Shown piece after piece: positions 17,990 through 27,376 of a stretch of 64,000 nucleotides of DNA. Where the stretch lies: contig NZ_JAMTCK010000015.1 of the NCBI RefSeq assembly GCF_024171785.1, positions 58,766 through 122,765 of the forward strand, read 5' to 3'. Origin of the DNA: Goodfellowiella coeruleoviolacea (lineage in GTDB: Bacteria; Actinomycetota; Actinomycetes; Mycobacteriales; Pseudonocardiaceae). A model generated the notes under the pieces. The model was not told the origin of the DNA and searched no databases. It saw nothing but the letters and a program-made list of their open reading frames with translations. A program made the translations under genes and the position numbers. The first letter of the stretch is position 1. Each line of letters starts with the position of its first letter.

Positions 17990-18898
17990 TCAACCCTTGG
18001 TCGACCCCAGGGTCAGGCCACCGACGAACTGGCGTTGCAGCACGAGGAACACCAGCACCGTGGGCAGCGCGGCCAGCAGCGAGCCGGCGGCCACCAGGTT
18101 GTAGTCGGTGAAGTACTGGCCGGACAGGTTGGCCAGCGCCGAGGTGATCGGCATCTTGTCGCCGGTCTGGATCAGCACCAGCGCCCACATGAAGTCGTTG
18201 TAGATCCAGGTGAACTCCAGGGTGGCCAACGCGGCCAGCGCCGGCCGGCACAGCGGCAGCACCACCTGCCAGTACTGGCGCAGCACCCCGGCACCGTCCA
18301 CCCGCGCCGCCTCGGACAGCTCGAACGGGATCGTCTTCATGAAGTTGCTCAGCACGAACGTGCAGAACCCGGACTGGAACGCCACGTGGATCAGCACGAT
18401 GCCCAGCTGCGAGTCCAGCAGCAGCCCGCTGTCGCTGAGCCACTCCGGCACCGGCGTCAACAGGTACAGCCGGTACAGCGGGACCACGATCACCTGCTGC
18501 GGCAACAGGTTGCCCGCGGTGAACAGCATCAGCAGGGCCAGGTTGAACCTGAAGTTGAACCGGGACACGCCGAAGGCCACCAGCGAGCTGAACAGCAGCA
18601 CCAGCACCAGCGCGGGAATCGTGATCAGCAGCGTGTTCAGGTAGTAGTGCGGCAGTTCCGCCTGGGTCCACGCCTTGCCGAAGTTGTCCAGGGTCAACGA
18701 CTCGGGCAGCGAGAAGTACCCGTTGCGCGCGGTGTCCTCGTAGTCGCGCAACGAGGTGTAGACCGCCCACAGCAGCGGGGCCAGCCAGATCAGCGAGGTC
18801 ACCGTGAGGAACACGTACAGCGCAACGCGGAAAGCGCGTTCCCTGCCACCCCCTGCGGGTTTCCCGCCGTGCCGTGGGGTCTGGACCGGCGCGGTCAT
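17990..18898 (-). CDS. Sugar ABC transporter permease, MalG type
   Basis: A 302-residue inner-membrane permease with six predicted helices and the EAA loop EAARVDGAGVLRQYWQVVLPL near residue 200, the site that contacts the ATPase. It belongs to the carbohydrate uptake family CUT1. Its ATG overlaps the stop of the MalF-type gene by 4 bp. No ATP-binding subunit is encoded nearby; CUT1 importers of actinomycetes commonly share a single MsiK-type ATPase encoded elsewhere. With the binding protein and the divergent beta-galactosidase operon it most likely imports a galactoside. Confidence 0.9.
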   Translation of the reverse strand: MTAPVQTPRHGGKPAGGGRERAFRVALYVFLTVTSLIWLAPLLWAVYTSLRDYEDTARNGYFSLPESLTLDNFGKAWTQAELPHYYLNTLLITIPALVLVLLFSSLVAFGVSRFNFRFNLALLMLFTAGNLLPQQVIVVPLYRLYLLTPVPEWLSDSGLLLDSQLGIVLIHVAFQSGFCTFVLSNFMKTIPFELSEAARVDGAGVLRQYWQVVLPLCRPALAALATLEFTWIYNDFMWALVLIQTGDKMPITSALANLSGQYFTDYNLVAAGSLLAALPTVLVFLVLQRQFVGGLTLGSTKG

Positions 18899-19875
18899 GC
18901 CCGCTCCTCCCTGCGGAACACCTGGAACAGGTAGGTGATGATGAAGCCGAGCGAGATGATCAGCAGGATCACCGCCAGGGCTGAGCCCCAGCCGATCCGG
19001 CTGGACTCGCCGATCACGTTGTCGGTGATCAGCACCGACACCAGCTCAAGACCGTTGCGGCCCTTGTTGATGACGTAGACGATGTCGAACGCGCGCAGCG
19101 CCTCGATCACCGTCACCACCAGCACCACGATGTTGACCGGCTTGAGCACCGGGAACACCACGCGCCAGAACGCCTGCCAGGCGTTGGCCCCGTCGAGTGC
19201 GGCGGCCTCCTTCAGCGCGGGGTCGACCGCCTTGAGGCCGGCGAGGAACAGCAGCATCACGTAGCCGGCGTGCCGCCAGCCCGCCGCGACGAGCACCGCG
19301 TACAGGTTCAGGTCGGGGTTGCCCAGCCAGTTGATCTGGTTGGCCTCGGCCCGCCCGATCAGGTTGTTGATCAGGCCGTTGTCCGGCTGGTACATCATCT
19401 GCCAGATGAACCCGACCAGGGCCAGCGACAGCACCATCGGCAGGTAGAACGAGGTCTGGTAGAAGCGGCCGAAGCGCAGCTTGCGGTCCAGCAGCACGGC
19501 CAGCAGCAGCCCGAACGCGGTGGGCAGCACGAGCAGGAAGAACAACCAGACCAGGTTGTGCTGCACGGCCGGCCAGAACCGCGGGTAGCGGGACACGATG
19601 TCCACGTAGTTGTCCAGGCCGACCCACTGGATGTCCTCGATGCCGCCGATGCCGTTCCACTCCGAGAACGACAGCACCACCGACGCCAGCGTGGGCAGCC
19701 ACACCAGGGCCACGTGCAGCACGGTGGGAACACCCAGCATCAGCCCGAGGACGAGCTGGTCGGCCCGGCTCAGCGAGGTGGCGCGGCGCCGCCCCCGGCC
19801 CGGCCACCGCTGCCCGGGGGCGGCGGTGTCGGCCGTGGCGGGAGCGGTGGCCGGGGGTTGGTCAAGCACAGCCAT
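18895..19875 (-). CDS. Sugar ABC transporter permease, MalF type
   Basis: A 326-residue permease with a basic cytoplasmic N-terminus, a first helix around LGVPTVLHVALVWLPTLA, five further helices and the EAA loop EAAALDGANAWQAFWRVVFPV near residue 228. It partners the MalG-type permease, whose start overlaps its stop, and lies nine bases after the binding-protein gene. The order binding protein, MalF-like, MalG-like is typical of CUT1 importers. Confidence 0.9.
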   Translation of the reverse strand: MAVLDQPPATAPATADTAAPGQRWPGRGRRRATSLSRADQLVLGLMLGVPTVLHVALVWLPTLASVVLSFSEWNGIGGIEDIQWVGLDNYVDIVSRYPRFWPAVQHNLVWLFFLLVLPTAFGLLLAVLLDRKLRFGRFYQTSFYLPMVLSLALVGFIWQMMYQPDNGLINNLIGRAEANQINWLGNPDLNLYAVLVAAGWRHAGYVMLLFLAGLKAVDPALKEAAALDGANAWQAFWRVVFPVLKPVNIVVLVVTVIEALRAFDIVYVINKGRNGLELVSVLITDNVIGESSRIGWGSALAVILLIISLGFIITYLFQVFRREERA

Positions 19876-19884
19876 GAGTCAGCC

Positions 19885-21204
19885 TCACCCGGTGAAGATC
19901 GTCTTCGCCTGGTCGGCGAGTCCTTTGAGGACGGAGTCGATGTCGTTGGGGTTGTTCAGGAACGCGTTGATCCCGTTGGTGGCCGCGTCACTGGCGAAGC
20001 GGGGATCGGTGTCCCGGTCGAGGAACTGGGTGAGGTGCTTGGCCTGCCCGACGAAGTCGATGTACTTCCGCTGCAGCTTGTTGTAGCCGGAGGTGTCCGC
20101 CTGCGCGTTGGTGGCGATCACGCTCGGGTTGGCCTTGGTGTAGAGCACCGGCGCCTCGGCCCCGCCCAGGAAGCGCAGCAGCTTCTTGGCGCCGTCCGGG
20201 TTGCCCGGCTTGCGGGAGAGCATGAACCCGTCGATGGGCGCCTCGACCGTGTCCACGCCGTGGGCCGGGTCGATCTCGGGGAAGGCGAAGAAGTCCAGGT
20301 CGTCCAGTTGGCCCTTGGTCTTCTCCAGCACCTGGTTGCCGATCACCATCATGCCGGCCTCGCCCTTCTCCAGGCTGTCCGAGGCCTCCTGCCAGGTGCG
20401 GCCCAGCGCGTTCTCCTGGTAGTAGGGCAGCAGCCGGCGCCAGTTCTCGAACACCGCCCTGACCTTGGCGCCCTGCCAGTCCTCCTTGCCGCGCATCAGG
20501 TTCATGTGGAACTCGTAGCCGTTGGTGCGCAGGTTGATGTAGTCCAGCGTGGCCATCTGCGGCCAGCCGTCCTTCTGGCCGACGGCGATCGGGATCAGCC
20601 CGTCGGACTTCATCCGGCCGGCCAGCGCGACCAGCTCGTCAAAGGTCCTGGGCACCTCGTAGCCGCGCTGCTGCCAGATGCTCGGCCGGTAGAACACCGC
20701 CCACGGGTAGTAGTAGAACGGCACGAAGTACTGCTTGCCGTCCGCGCCGGTGGACGCCTCCTTCTGCGCGGCGCTGAAGTTGGCGCCGATGTCGGTCCAC
20801 ACGTCGGAGAGGTCGCTGGCCAGCCCCTGGCCGGCGAAGTACTGCATGCGGTAGCCGGCGAACCAGCAGAACACGTCGTCCGGGCGGCCCTGCAGGTAGT
20901 TGGTGATCTGCTCCTGGTAGGTGTTGTGGTCCTTGGTGTTGACGGTGACCTTCAGGTTCTGCGCCTTGGTGAAGGCGTCCATCACCGACTGGACCGCGCC
21001 CTTGGGCACCGCGTCGGAGTAGTTGGACCCGAACGTCACGGTGTCGGTGGACCCACCGGACCCACCCGACCCGCACGCGGCCAGACCGGGTAGCGCGGCC
21101 ACCCCCGCGGTGGCGAGCAGTCCCTTGAGCATGCTTCGCCGGCCCAGTGGGGGGAGCACCCCCGCGGTGTCGGACAACGGGGAGCGGGGCGAGAAACGGG
21201 CCAT
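19885..21204 (-). CDS. Sugar-binding lipoprotein of the ABC importer
   Basis: A 439-residue extracellular solute-binding protein. ATG 21204 is chosen because it follows GGAGGA by five bases. The leader has twin arginines (GRRSMLKG) before a hydrophobic stretch and a lipobox LAAC followed by GSGGSGG, so export by Tat and lipid anchoring are likely. The mature protein has the two-lobe family 1 binding-protein pattern. It starts the three-gene importer operon and is divergent from the beta-galactosidase operon, with a shared regulatory gap of about 290 bases. Confidence 0.9.
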   Translation of the reverse strand: MARFSPRSPLSDTAGVLPPLGRRSMLKGLLATAGVAALPGLAACGSGGSGGSTDTVTFGSNYSDAVPKGAVQSVMDAFTKAQNLKVTVNTKDHNTYQEQITNYLQGRPDDVFCWFAGYRMQYFAGQGLASDLSDVWTDIGANFSAAQKEASTGADGKQYFVPFYYYPWAVFYRPSIWQQRGYEVPRTFDELVALAGRMKSDGLIPIAVGQKDGWPQMATLDYINLRTNGYEFHMNLMRGKEDWQGAKVRAVFENWRRLLPYYQENALGRTWQEASDSLEKGEAGMMVIGNQVLEKTKGQLDDLDFFAFPEIDPAHGVDTVEAPIDGFMLSRKPGNPDGAKKLLRFLGGAEAPVLYTKANPSVIATNAQADTSGYNKLQRKYIDFVGQAKHLTQFLDRDTDPRFASDAATNGINAFLNNPNDIDSVLKGLADQAKTIFTG

Positions 21205-21244
21205 TGTTCCTCCAGAGTGGGTACCCACAACCAAGGCCGAGAAC

Positions 21245-21480
21245 TAAACGCGTGGTGAACGAACTCGAACAAAGTTGCGCACAATGTGTGGTCCGGGACA
21301 CAGCGCTGTCAAGGTCTCGTTACCTAGCTGGTACCGTGTCGATCCCCCCGAAGGTAGGAGGAATTGCGGCATCCTGGCGACGCGGCCGGAAGAAAAGTCG
21401 CGGAGCGTGACCGCCAGGTCAAACAGAGCCCAACAAGCTCGGATGTTTGTTTGTGTTGACGTTCTCGGGCGCGTCAGCCA
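21245..21480. promoter_or_regulatory. Putative DeoR operators between importer and galactosidase operons
   Basis: Two related T-rich sites face each divergent operon. On the plus strand TTTGTTTGTGTTGACG begins near 21447, about 30 bases before the galactosidase start. On the minus strand TTTGTTCGAGTTCG occupies about 21274-21261, upstream of the binding-protein gene. Both fit TTTGTTyGwGTT. DeoR/LacR-type repressors bind such short T-rich repeats, and a DeoR gene is the second gene of the galactosidase operon. Control of both operons by that protein is inferred. Confidence 0.5.
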
Positions 21481-21492
21481 CGCTGTGGTGCT

Positions 21493-23532
21493 GTGACGAC
21501 GAGTTGGCCCACTGGTATGTCAGGTCTCGGCTGGGGTGGCGACTACAACCCGGAGCAGTGGTCGCCGGAGGTGTGGCGGGAAGACGTCAAGCTGATGCGC
21601 CAGGCCGGCGTGAACATCGTCAGCGTCGGCATCTTCTCCTGGGCACTGATCGAGGTCGAGGACGGCCGCTACGAGTTCGGTTGGCTCGACGAGGTCATGG
21701 ACCTGCTGCACGCCAACGACATCCGGGTCGACCTGGCCACCGCCACCGCGGCGCCGCCGCCGTGGCTGACCCACCAGCACCCGGAGATGCTGCCGGTCCG
21801 CTCGGACGGCACCCGGCTGTGGCCGGGCTCCCGGCAGTCATACTGCCCCAGTTCCCTGATCTACCGGCACAAGGCCGTCGCCCTGGCCACCCGCATGGCC
21901 GAGCACTACCGCGACCACCCCGCGCTGGCCGGCTGGCACGTCAACAACGAGTACGGCTGCCACGTGTGGAAGTGCTACTGCGACAACTGCGCGGTGGCCT
22001 TCCGCGACTGGCTGCGGGAGCGCTACGACAAGGACCTCGACCGGCTCAACGAGTCCTGGGGCACCGCGTTCTGGAGCCAGCGCTACAGCGACTGGGACCA
22101 GGTCCTCCCGCCGCGCGACACCCCCACCTTCCGCAACCCCGGCCAGCAGATCGACTTCGCCCGCTACAGCTCGGACGCGCTGCTGGAGCTGTACAAGGCC
22201 GAGCGGGACGCGCTGCGCGCGATCACCCCGGACGTGCCCATCACCACCAACTTCATGGTCGCCGGCGCCCTGTACAAGCTGGACTACTGGTCGTGGGCCA
22301 GCGAGGTCGACTTCGTGTCCAACGACCACTACGTGGCCGCCGAGGACCCGGAGCGGCACATCGAGCTGGCCTTCTCCGCCGACCTGACCCGCGGCCTGGC
22401 CGGTGGGCGCCCCTGGCTGCTGATGGAGCACTCCACCTCGGCGGTCAACTGGCAGCCGCGCAACGTGGCCAAGCGACCCGGCGAAGCCCGCCGGCACACC
22501 TACGCCCACCTGGCGCGCGGCGCCGACGGCACGCTGTTCTTCCAGTGGCGCCAGTCCAAGGCCGGCGCCGAGCGCTACCACTCCGGCATGGTGCCGCACG
22601 CCGGTCCGGACACCAAGGTCTTCCGCGAGGTCTGCCAGGTCGGCGCCGAGTTCGGCCGCGCCAGCGAACTCCTCGGGTCCACAGTGGACGCCTCCGTGGC
22701 GATCGTCTTCGACCCGCAGTCGTGGTGGCTCGCCGAGCAGGAAACCCACCCCACCAAGGACTTCTCCTACCTGGCCACCGTGTTCGGCCTCTACCGCGCG
22801 CTGTGGCAGGCCGGCGTCACCGCGGACTTCGTGCCGCCCACCGCCGACGCCGACACCCTGGGCCGCTACCCGCTGCTGCTGGTGCCCGCGCTGTACGCGG
22901 CCACCGACCAGACCGCCGCGCGCATCGCCGACTACGTGGCCGCCGGCGGGCACGCCCTGATCACCTGGATGTCCGGGATCAGCGACGAACGCGGCCACAT
23001 CCGGCTCGGCGGCTACCCCGGCGCGTTCCGCGACCTGCTCGGCGTGTGGACCGAGGAGTTCTTCCCGCTGGCCGGCGGGGACACCGTGCACCTGGACAAC
23101 GGGCACACCGCCGCGGTGTGGACCGAGTGGGTGCACCTGCGCGGCGCCCAGGCCGTGGCCAGCTACACCGACGGCGCCCTGCCCGGGGTGCCCGCGCTCA
23201 CCCGCAACACCCACGGCCGAGGCGTGGCCTGGTACCTGGCCTGCGGCCTGGACCGGGACGGGCTGCGCGAACTGGTGGACACCCTGCTCACCGAGGCCGG
23301 CGTCGAACCGGTGGTGGCGGCCCCCACAGGGGTGGAGGTGGTGCGCCGCCGGGGTGAACACGCCGGGCAGCCCGTATCGTGGCTGGTGGTGATCAACCAC
23401 TCGGCCGGCGACGTCCAGGTGCCGGTGTCCGGGGTCGACGTGCTGTCCTCGGCCCGGGTCTCCGGCGAACTGACCGTCCCGGCCGGCGACGTCGTGGTGC
23501 TCAGGGAAGACCCCAGGGAAGAAGAGGTGTGA
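21493..23532 (+). CDS. Beta-galactosidase, GH42
   Basis: A 679-residue glycoside hydrolase family 42 enzyme without a signal peptide, so it acts inside the cell on imported galactosides. The TIM barrel starts near GWGGDYNPEQW. The acid/base is Glu153 in VNNEYGCH and the nucleophile is Glu312 in LMEHSTSAVNW. Cysteines in CHVWKCYCDNC fit the structural zinc cluster of many GH42 enzymes. The trimerisation and C-terminal domains follow. It heads an operon with deoR and galT, each overlapping the last by 4 bp, so hydrolysis is coupled to galactose metabolism. Confidence 0.92.
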   Translation: MTTSWPTGMSGLGWGGDYNPEQWSPEVWREDVKLMRQAGVNIVSVGIFSWALIEVEDGRYEFGWLDEVMDLLHANDIRVDLATATAAPPPWLTHQHPEMLPVRSDGTRLWPGSRQSYCPSSLIYRHKAVALATRMAEHYRDHPALAGWHVNNEYGCHVWKCYCDNCAVAFRDWLRERYDKDLDRLNESWGTAFWSQRYSDWDQVLPPRDTPTFRNPGQQIDFARYSSDALLELYKAERDALRAITPDVPITTNFMVAGALYKLDYWSWASEVDFVSNDHYVAAEDPERHIELAFSADLTRGLAGGRPWLLMEHSTSAVNWQPRNVAKRPGEARRHTYAHLARGADGTLFFQWRQSKAGAERYHSGMVPHAGPDTKVFREVCQVGAEFGRASELLGSTVDASVAIVFDPQSWWLAEQETHPTKDFSYLATVFGLYRALWQAGVTADFVPPTADADTLGRYPLLLVPALYAATDQTAARIADYVAAGGHALITWMSGISDERGHIRLGGYPGAFRDLLGVWTEEFFPLAGGDTVHLDNGHTAAVWTEWVHLRGAQAVASYTDGALPGVPALTRNTHGRGVAWYLACGLDRDGLRELVDTLLTEAGVEPVVAAPTGVEVVRRRGEHAGQPVSWLVVINHSAGDVQVPVSGVDVLSSARVSGELTVPAGDVVVLREDPREEEV

Positions 23533-24328
23533 CAGTGCTGGCGCGGCAGCGGCAGGCGGTGATCCTGGAGGAGGTGCGGCGCACCGGGGCGGTGCGCGTC
23601 AGCGACCTGGTGGTCCGCCTCGGCGTGTCGGACATGACCGTGCGCCGGGACCTGGACGTGCTGGCCGCCAGGGGCCTGGTCGAGAAGGTGTACGGCGGGG
23701 CCACCTCGGTGGCCGGCCGCAGCACCGACGAACCCGGCTTCGAAGCCAAGTCCGTGCGCCAGCTGCCGGAGAAGGAGGCCATCGCCGGCATGGCCGCGGC
23801 CCTGGTGCGGCCCGGCACCGCGATCGGGCTGTCCGCCGGCACCACCACCTGGACACTGGCCCGGTTCCTCGACGACGTGCCCGACCTGACCGTGGTCACC
23901 AACTCGATCCGGGTCGCCGACGTGCTCCAGCAGAGCGCGCGCACCGACCGGACCGTGGTGCTCACCGGCGGCGTGCGCACCCCGTCGGACGCGCTGGTCG
24001 GGCCGGTCGCCGTGCAGGCACTGCGGTCGCTGCACCTGGACGTGGTGTTCCTCGGCGTGCACGGCATGGCCGAGCGCTCCGGGTTCACCACGCCCAACCT
24101 GAACGAGAGCGAGACCAACCGCGCGCTGGTGGACGCCGCCGGCCGCGTGGTCGTGGTCGCCGACCACACCAAGTGGGGCACCGTCGGCATCTCCACCATC
24201 GCCGACCTGGACGAGGCCGACGTGCTGGTGACCGACGAGAACCTGCCCGGCGAAGCCAGGAGCGTGCTCACCGAACACGTCGGTGAGCTGGTCCTGGCCA
24301 GCACGTCGGGCCGTCGCGAGGAACTGGC

Positions 24329-24332
<4 letters not shown>
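23529..24332 (+). CDS. DeoR family transcriptional regulator
   Basis: About 267 residues from GTG 23529, which overlaps the beta-galactosidase stop (GTGA); GTG 23535 is also possible. The N-terminal winged HTH reads VRVSDLVVRLGVSDMTVRRDLDVLAARG, with the DeoR signature continuing to VEKVYGGA. The C-terminal sensor is a sugar-phosphate isomerase-like domain with SAGTTTWTLA and FLGVHGMAERSGFTTPN. It is the likely repressor of its own operon and of the divergent importer; a phosphorylated galactose metabolite would be the natural inducer. That assignment is inference. Confidence 0.9.
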
Positions 24333-25408
<1,076 letters not shown>

Positions 25409-25418
25409 TGCGCGCAAG

Positions 25419-25464
25419 GCGGTGACCAGCGACAATAACCCAGAGTGAGGTTCCTGGTCACCGC
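25419..25464. terminator. Inverted repeat after galT
   Basis: Perfect 11-bp arms GCGGTGACCAG (25419-25429) and CTGGTCACCGC (25454-25464) with a 24-base loop, ten bases after the galT stop. It may end the galactosidase operon, though the loop is long and no T-tract follows, so a protein-binding site is also possible. Confidence 0.45.
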
Positions 25465-25518
25465 GCCGCTGCGGTTTTCCCCCGCGCGGGTGGATTCCAC
25501 ACAGGATGCCCAGGCACA

Positions 25519-25551
25519 TCTAAGGCTGTTCTCAGGACCACGGCGCACAGT
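25519..25551 (+). promoter_or_regulatory. MprA-type direct repeat and promoter of pepD
   Basis: Two 11-bp units, TCTAAGGCTGT (25519-25529) and TCTCAGGACCA (25530-25540), precede a weak -10 around GCACAGT (25545-25551). The second TCTCAGG ends 21 nt before ATG 25558, the same distance as at mprA, and its 11-mer matches the second mprA unit at 10 of 11 bases. The gene would be leaderless. This is good evidence, by comparison, for MprA control. Confidence 0.65.
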
Positions 25552-25557
25552 GGTGAC

Positions 25558-27162
25558 ATGACCGAGAATCACCCGGCGGCTCCAGGGGATGAGCCGGAGC
25601 GCCACCAGCAGCCAGTCGACGGCGGCACTGGCCAGTCGGCGGGGAATTCACCCGAACCAGTGAGCCCCTGGGCCCGGCCCCAGCCGGCCGCGGGGGAGCA
25701 CCAGCCCTTTCTCGGCAGCCACCAGTCCGGCCCGGCCGAGCCGGCCGGCCCCACCGGCCACGGTGCCACCACCCCGGCCGGGGCCACCGCGGTCGGCGCC
25801 GGCCAGGTGAGCGGCCAGCCGGGCGGCACGCTTGCGGGCGGCCCGGGCTACGACCCGTCCGCCGTGCCGGGCCCCGGCCAGCAGCCGGGCCAGCAGCAGA
25901 GCCAGTACGGCCAGCCGGGCCAGTACGGCCAGCCGGGCGAGCCGGGTCAGCCGGGTGCGCAGCCTGGCCAGCCGGGACATCCGGGCCAGCCGGGGGCGCA
26001 GCCTGGCCAGCCGGGGTTGTTCGGCCAGCCGGGCATGCCGGGCTTTGCCGGACACCGGCCCAGGGGGCGCGGCCGGGGCCGGATCGTCGCCGGAGTCGCG
26101 GTGCTGACGCTGCTGGTCGGCGGGGTGGCCGGCGGCATCGGCGGCTACGTCGGTTACCAGGCGGCCAGCGACAACCAGTCGGTCAGCAACGCGCTCAGCC
26201 AGCCCACCTCGGGCAAGCAGACCGCGAACGCCCCGGCCGGCAGCGTGCAGGCGGTGGCCCAGAAGCTGCTGCCGAGCGTGGTGCAGCTCCAGGTGACCAG
26301 CCGCACCGGCTCCGGTGAGGGCTCCGGCTTCGTGATCAGCTCGGACGGCCAGATCGTCACCAACAACCACGTGGTCGAGTCGGCCGCGACCGGTGGTGGC
26401 GAGATCAAGGCCGTGTTCCAGGACGGCACCAGCGTGCCCGCGACGATCGTCGGCCGGGACCCGACCTCGGACGTGGCCGTGGTCAAGGCGCAGAACGTGT
26501 CCAACCTGCCCGTGGTCGAGCTGGGCAACTCGGACAACCTGCAGGTCGGCGAGGGCCTGGTGGCGATCGGCTCGCCCTACGAGCTGACCGGCACGGTGAC
26601 CTCCGGCATCGTCAGCTCGCTGCACCGGCCGGTCCGGGCCGGCGGGGAGAGCGGCGACCAGACCACGGTGCTCGACGCCATCCAGACCGACGCCGCCATC
26701 AACCCCGGCAACTCCGGCGGTCCGCTGGTGAACATGCAGGGCCAGGTGATCGGCATCAACTCCGCCATCTACACCCCCAGCAGCGGCATGCCCGGCCAGG
26801 AGGCGCAGGGCGGGTCGGTCGGCATCGGCTTCGCCATCCCGATCAACCAGGCGCGGCGCACCGCCCAGGAGATCATCGACACCGGCAAGGCCACCCAGAC
26901 CGTGCTCGGCGTGAGCGTGCGCGACACCCAGGGCAACAGCGGCGCGGAGATCGTGGACGTCAGCTCCGGCGGTGCCGGTGAGAAGGCCGGCATCAAGGCC
27001 GGTGACGTGATCACCAAAGTCGACGACCGCCGGATCGACAGCGCGGACGCGTTGATCGCCGCGGTGCGCTCGCACGCACCCGGCGACAAGGTGAAGATGA
27101 CGATCGGCACGAACAGGACCGTCGAAGTCACCCTGGGGAGTCAACCGGTGACCGTCAAGTAG
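25558..27162 (+). CDS. pepD: HtrA-like serine protease PepD
   Basis: A 534-residue membrane-anchored protease. Residues 1-165 are a Pro/Gly/Gln-rich cytoplasmic region with many GQPGQPG-like repeats. A single helix follows (VAVLTLLVGGVAGGIGGYVGY), then a trypsin-like domain with catalytic His in TNNHVVE, Asp in TSDVAVV and Ser in NPGNSGGPL, and a C-terminal PDZ domain (VLGVSVRDTQ onwards) with the GIKAGDVITKVD loop. It should degrade or refold damaged envelope proteins outside the membrane. In mycobacteria pepD follows mprB directly and is MprA-controlled; here the genes are 20 kb apart but the promoter motif is kept. Confidence 0.9.
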   Translation: MTENHPAAPGDEPERHQQPVDGGTGQSAGNSPEPVSPWARPQPAAGEHQPFLGSHQSGPAEPAGPTGHGATTPAGATAVGAGQVSGQPGGTLAGGPGYDPSAVPGPGQQPGQQQSQYGQPGQYGQPGEPGQPGAQPGQPGHPGQPGAQPGQPGLFGQPGMPGFAGHRPRGRGRGRIVAGVAVLTLLVGGVAGGIGGYVGYQAASDNQSVSNALSQPTSGKQTANAPAGSVQAVAQKLLPSVVQLQVTSRTGSGEGSGFVISSDGQIVTNNHVVESAATGGGEIKAVFQDGTSVPATIVGRDPTSDVAVVKAQNVSNLPVVELGNSDNLQVGEGLVAIGSPYELTGTVTSGIVSSLHRPVRAGGESGDQTTVLDAIQTDAAINPGNSGGPLVNMQGQVIGINSAIYTPSSGMPGQEAQGGSVGIGFAIPINQARRTAQEIIDTGKATQTVLGVSVRDTQGNSGAEIVDVSSGGAGEKAGIKAGDVITKVDDRRIDSADALIAAVRSHAPGDKVKMTIGTNRTVEVTLGSQPVTVK

Positions 27163-27238
27163 CCGGGCGAACCTGCCGATAACGTCTACAGTGGACGCTC
27201 GTGAGCCACCCGGCCCGTTGCCCCCGGGCCGGGTTTGA

Positions 27239-27290
27239 CCGGGACCGCACACCAACGAGTTCCCCCTCACTCGTTGGAGTGCGGTCCCGG
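27239..27290. terminator. Strong bidirectional terminator hairpin
   Basis: Arms of 22 bases (27239-27260 and 27269-27290) match with a single mismatch around an 8-base loop TCCCCCTC. The stem begins CCGGGACCGCAC and the right arm ends GTGCGGTCCCGG. It lies between the converging pepD and prs-like genes and is followed by TTGTTGTT, so it can terminate both transcripts. Confidence 0.88.
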
Positions 27291-27376
27291 TTGTTGTTCC
27301 CGTCCCGCCACCGTCCTAACCGGACTTCTTCGGGTCGGGCCTCTTCCCGGCTCGGGTTGTCCTGGCCAGGAACGTC

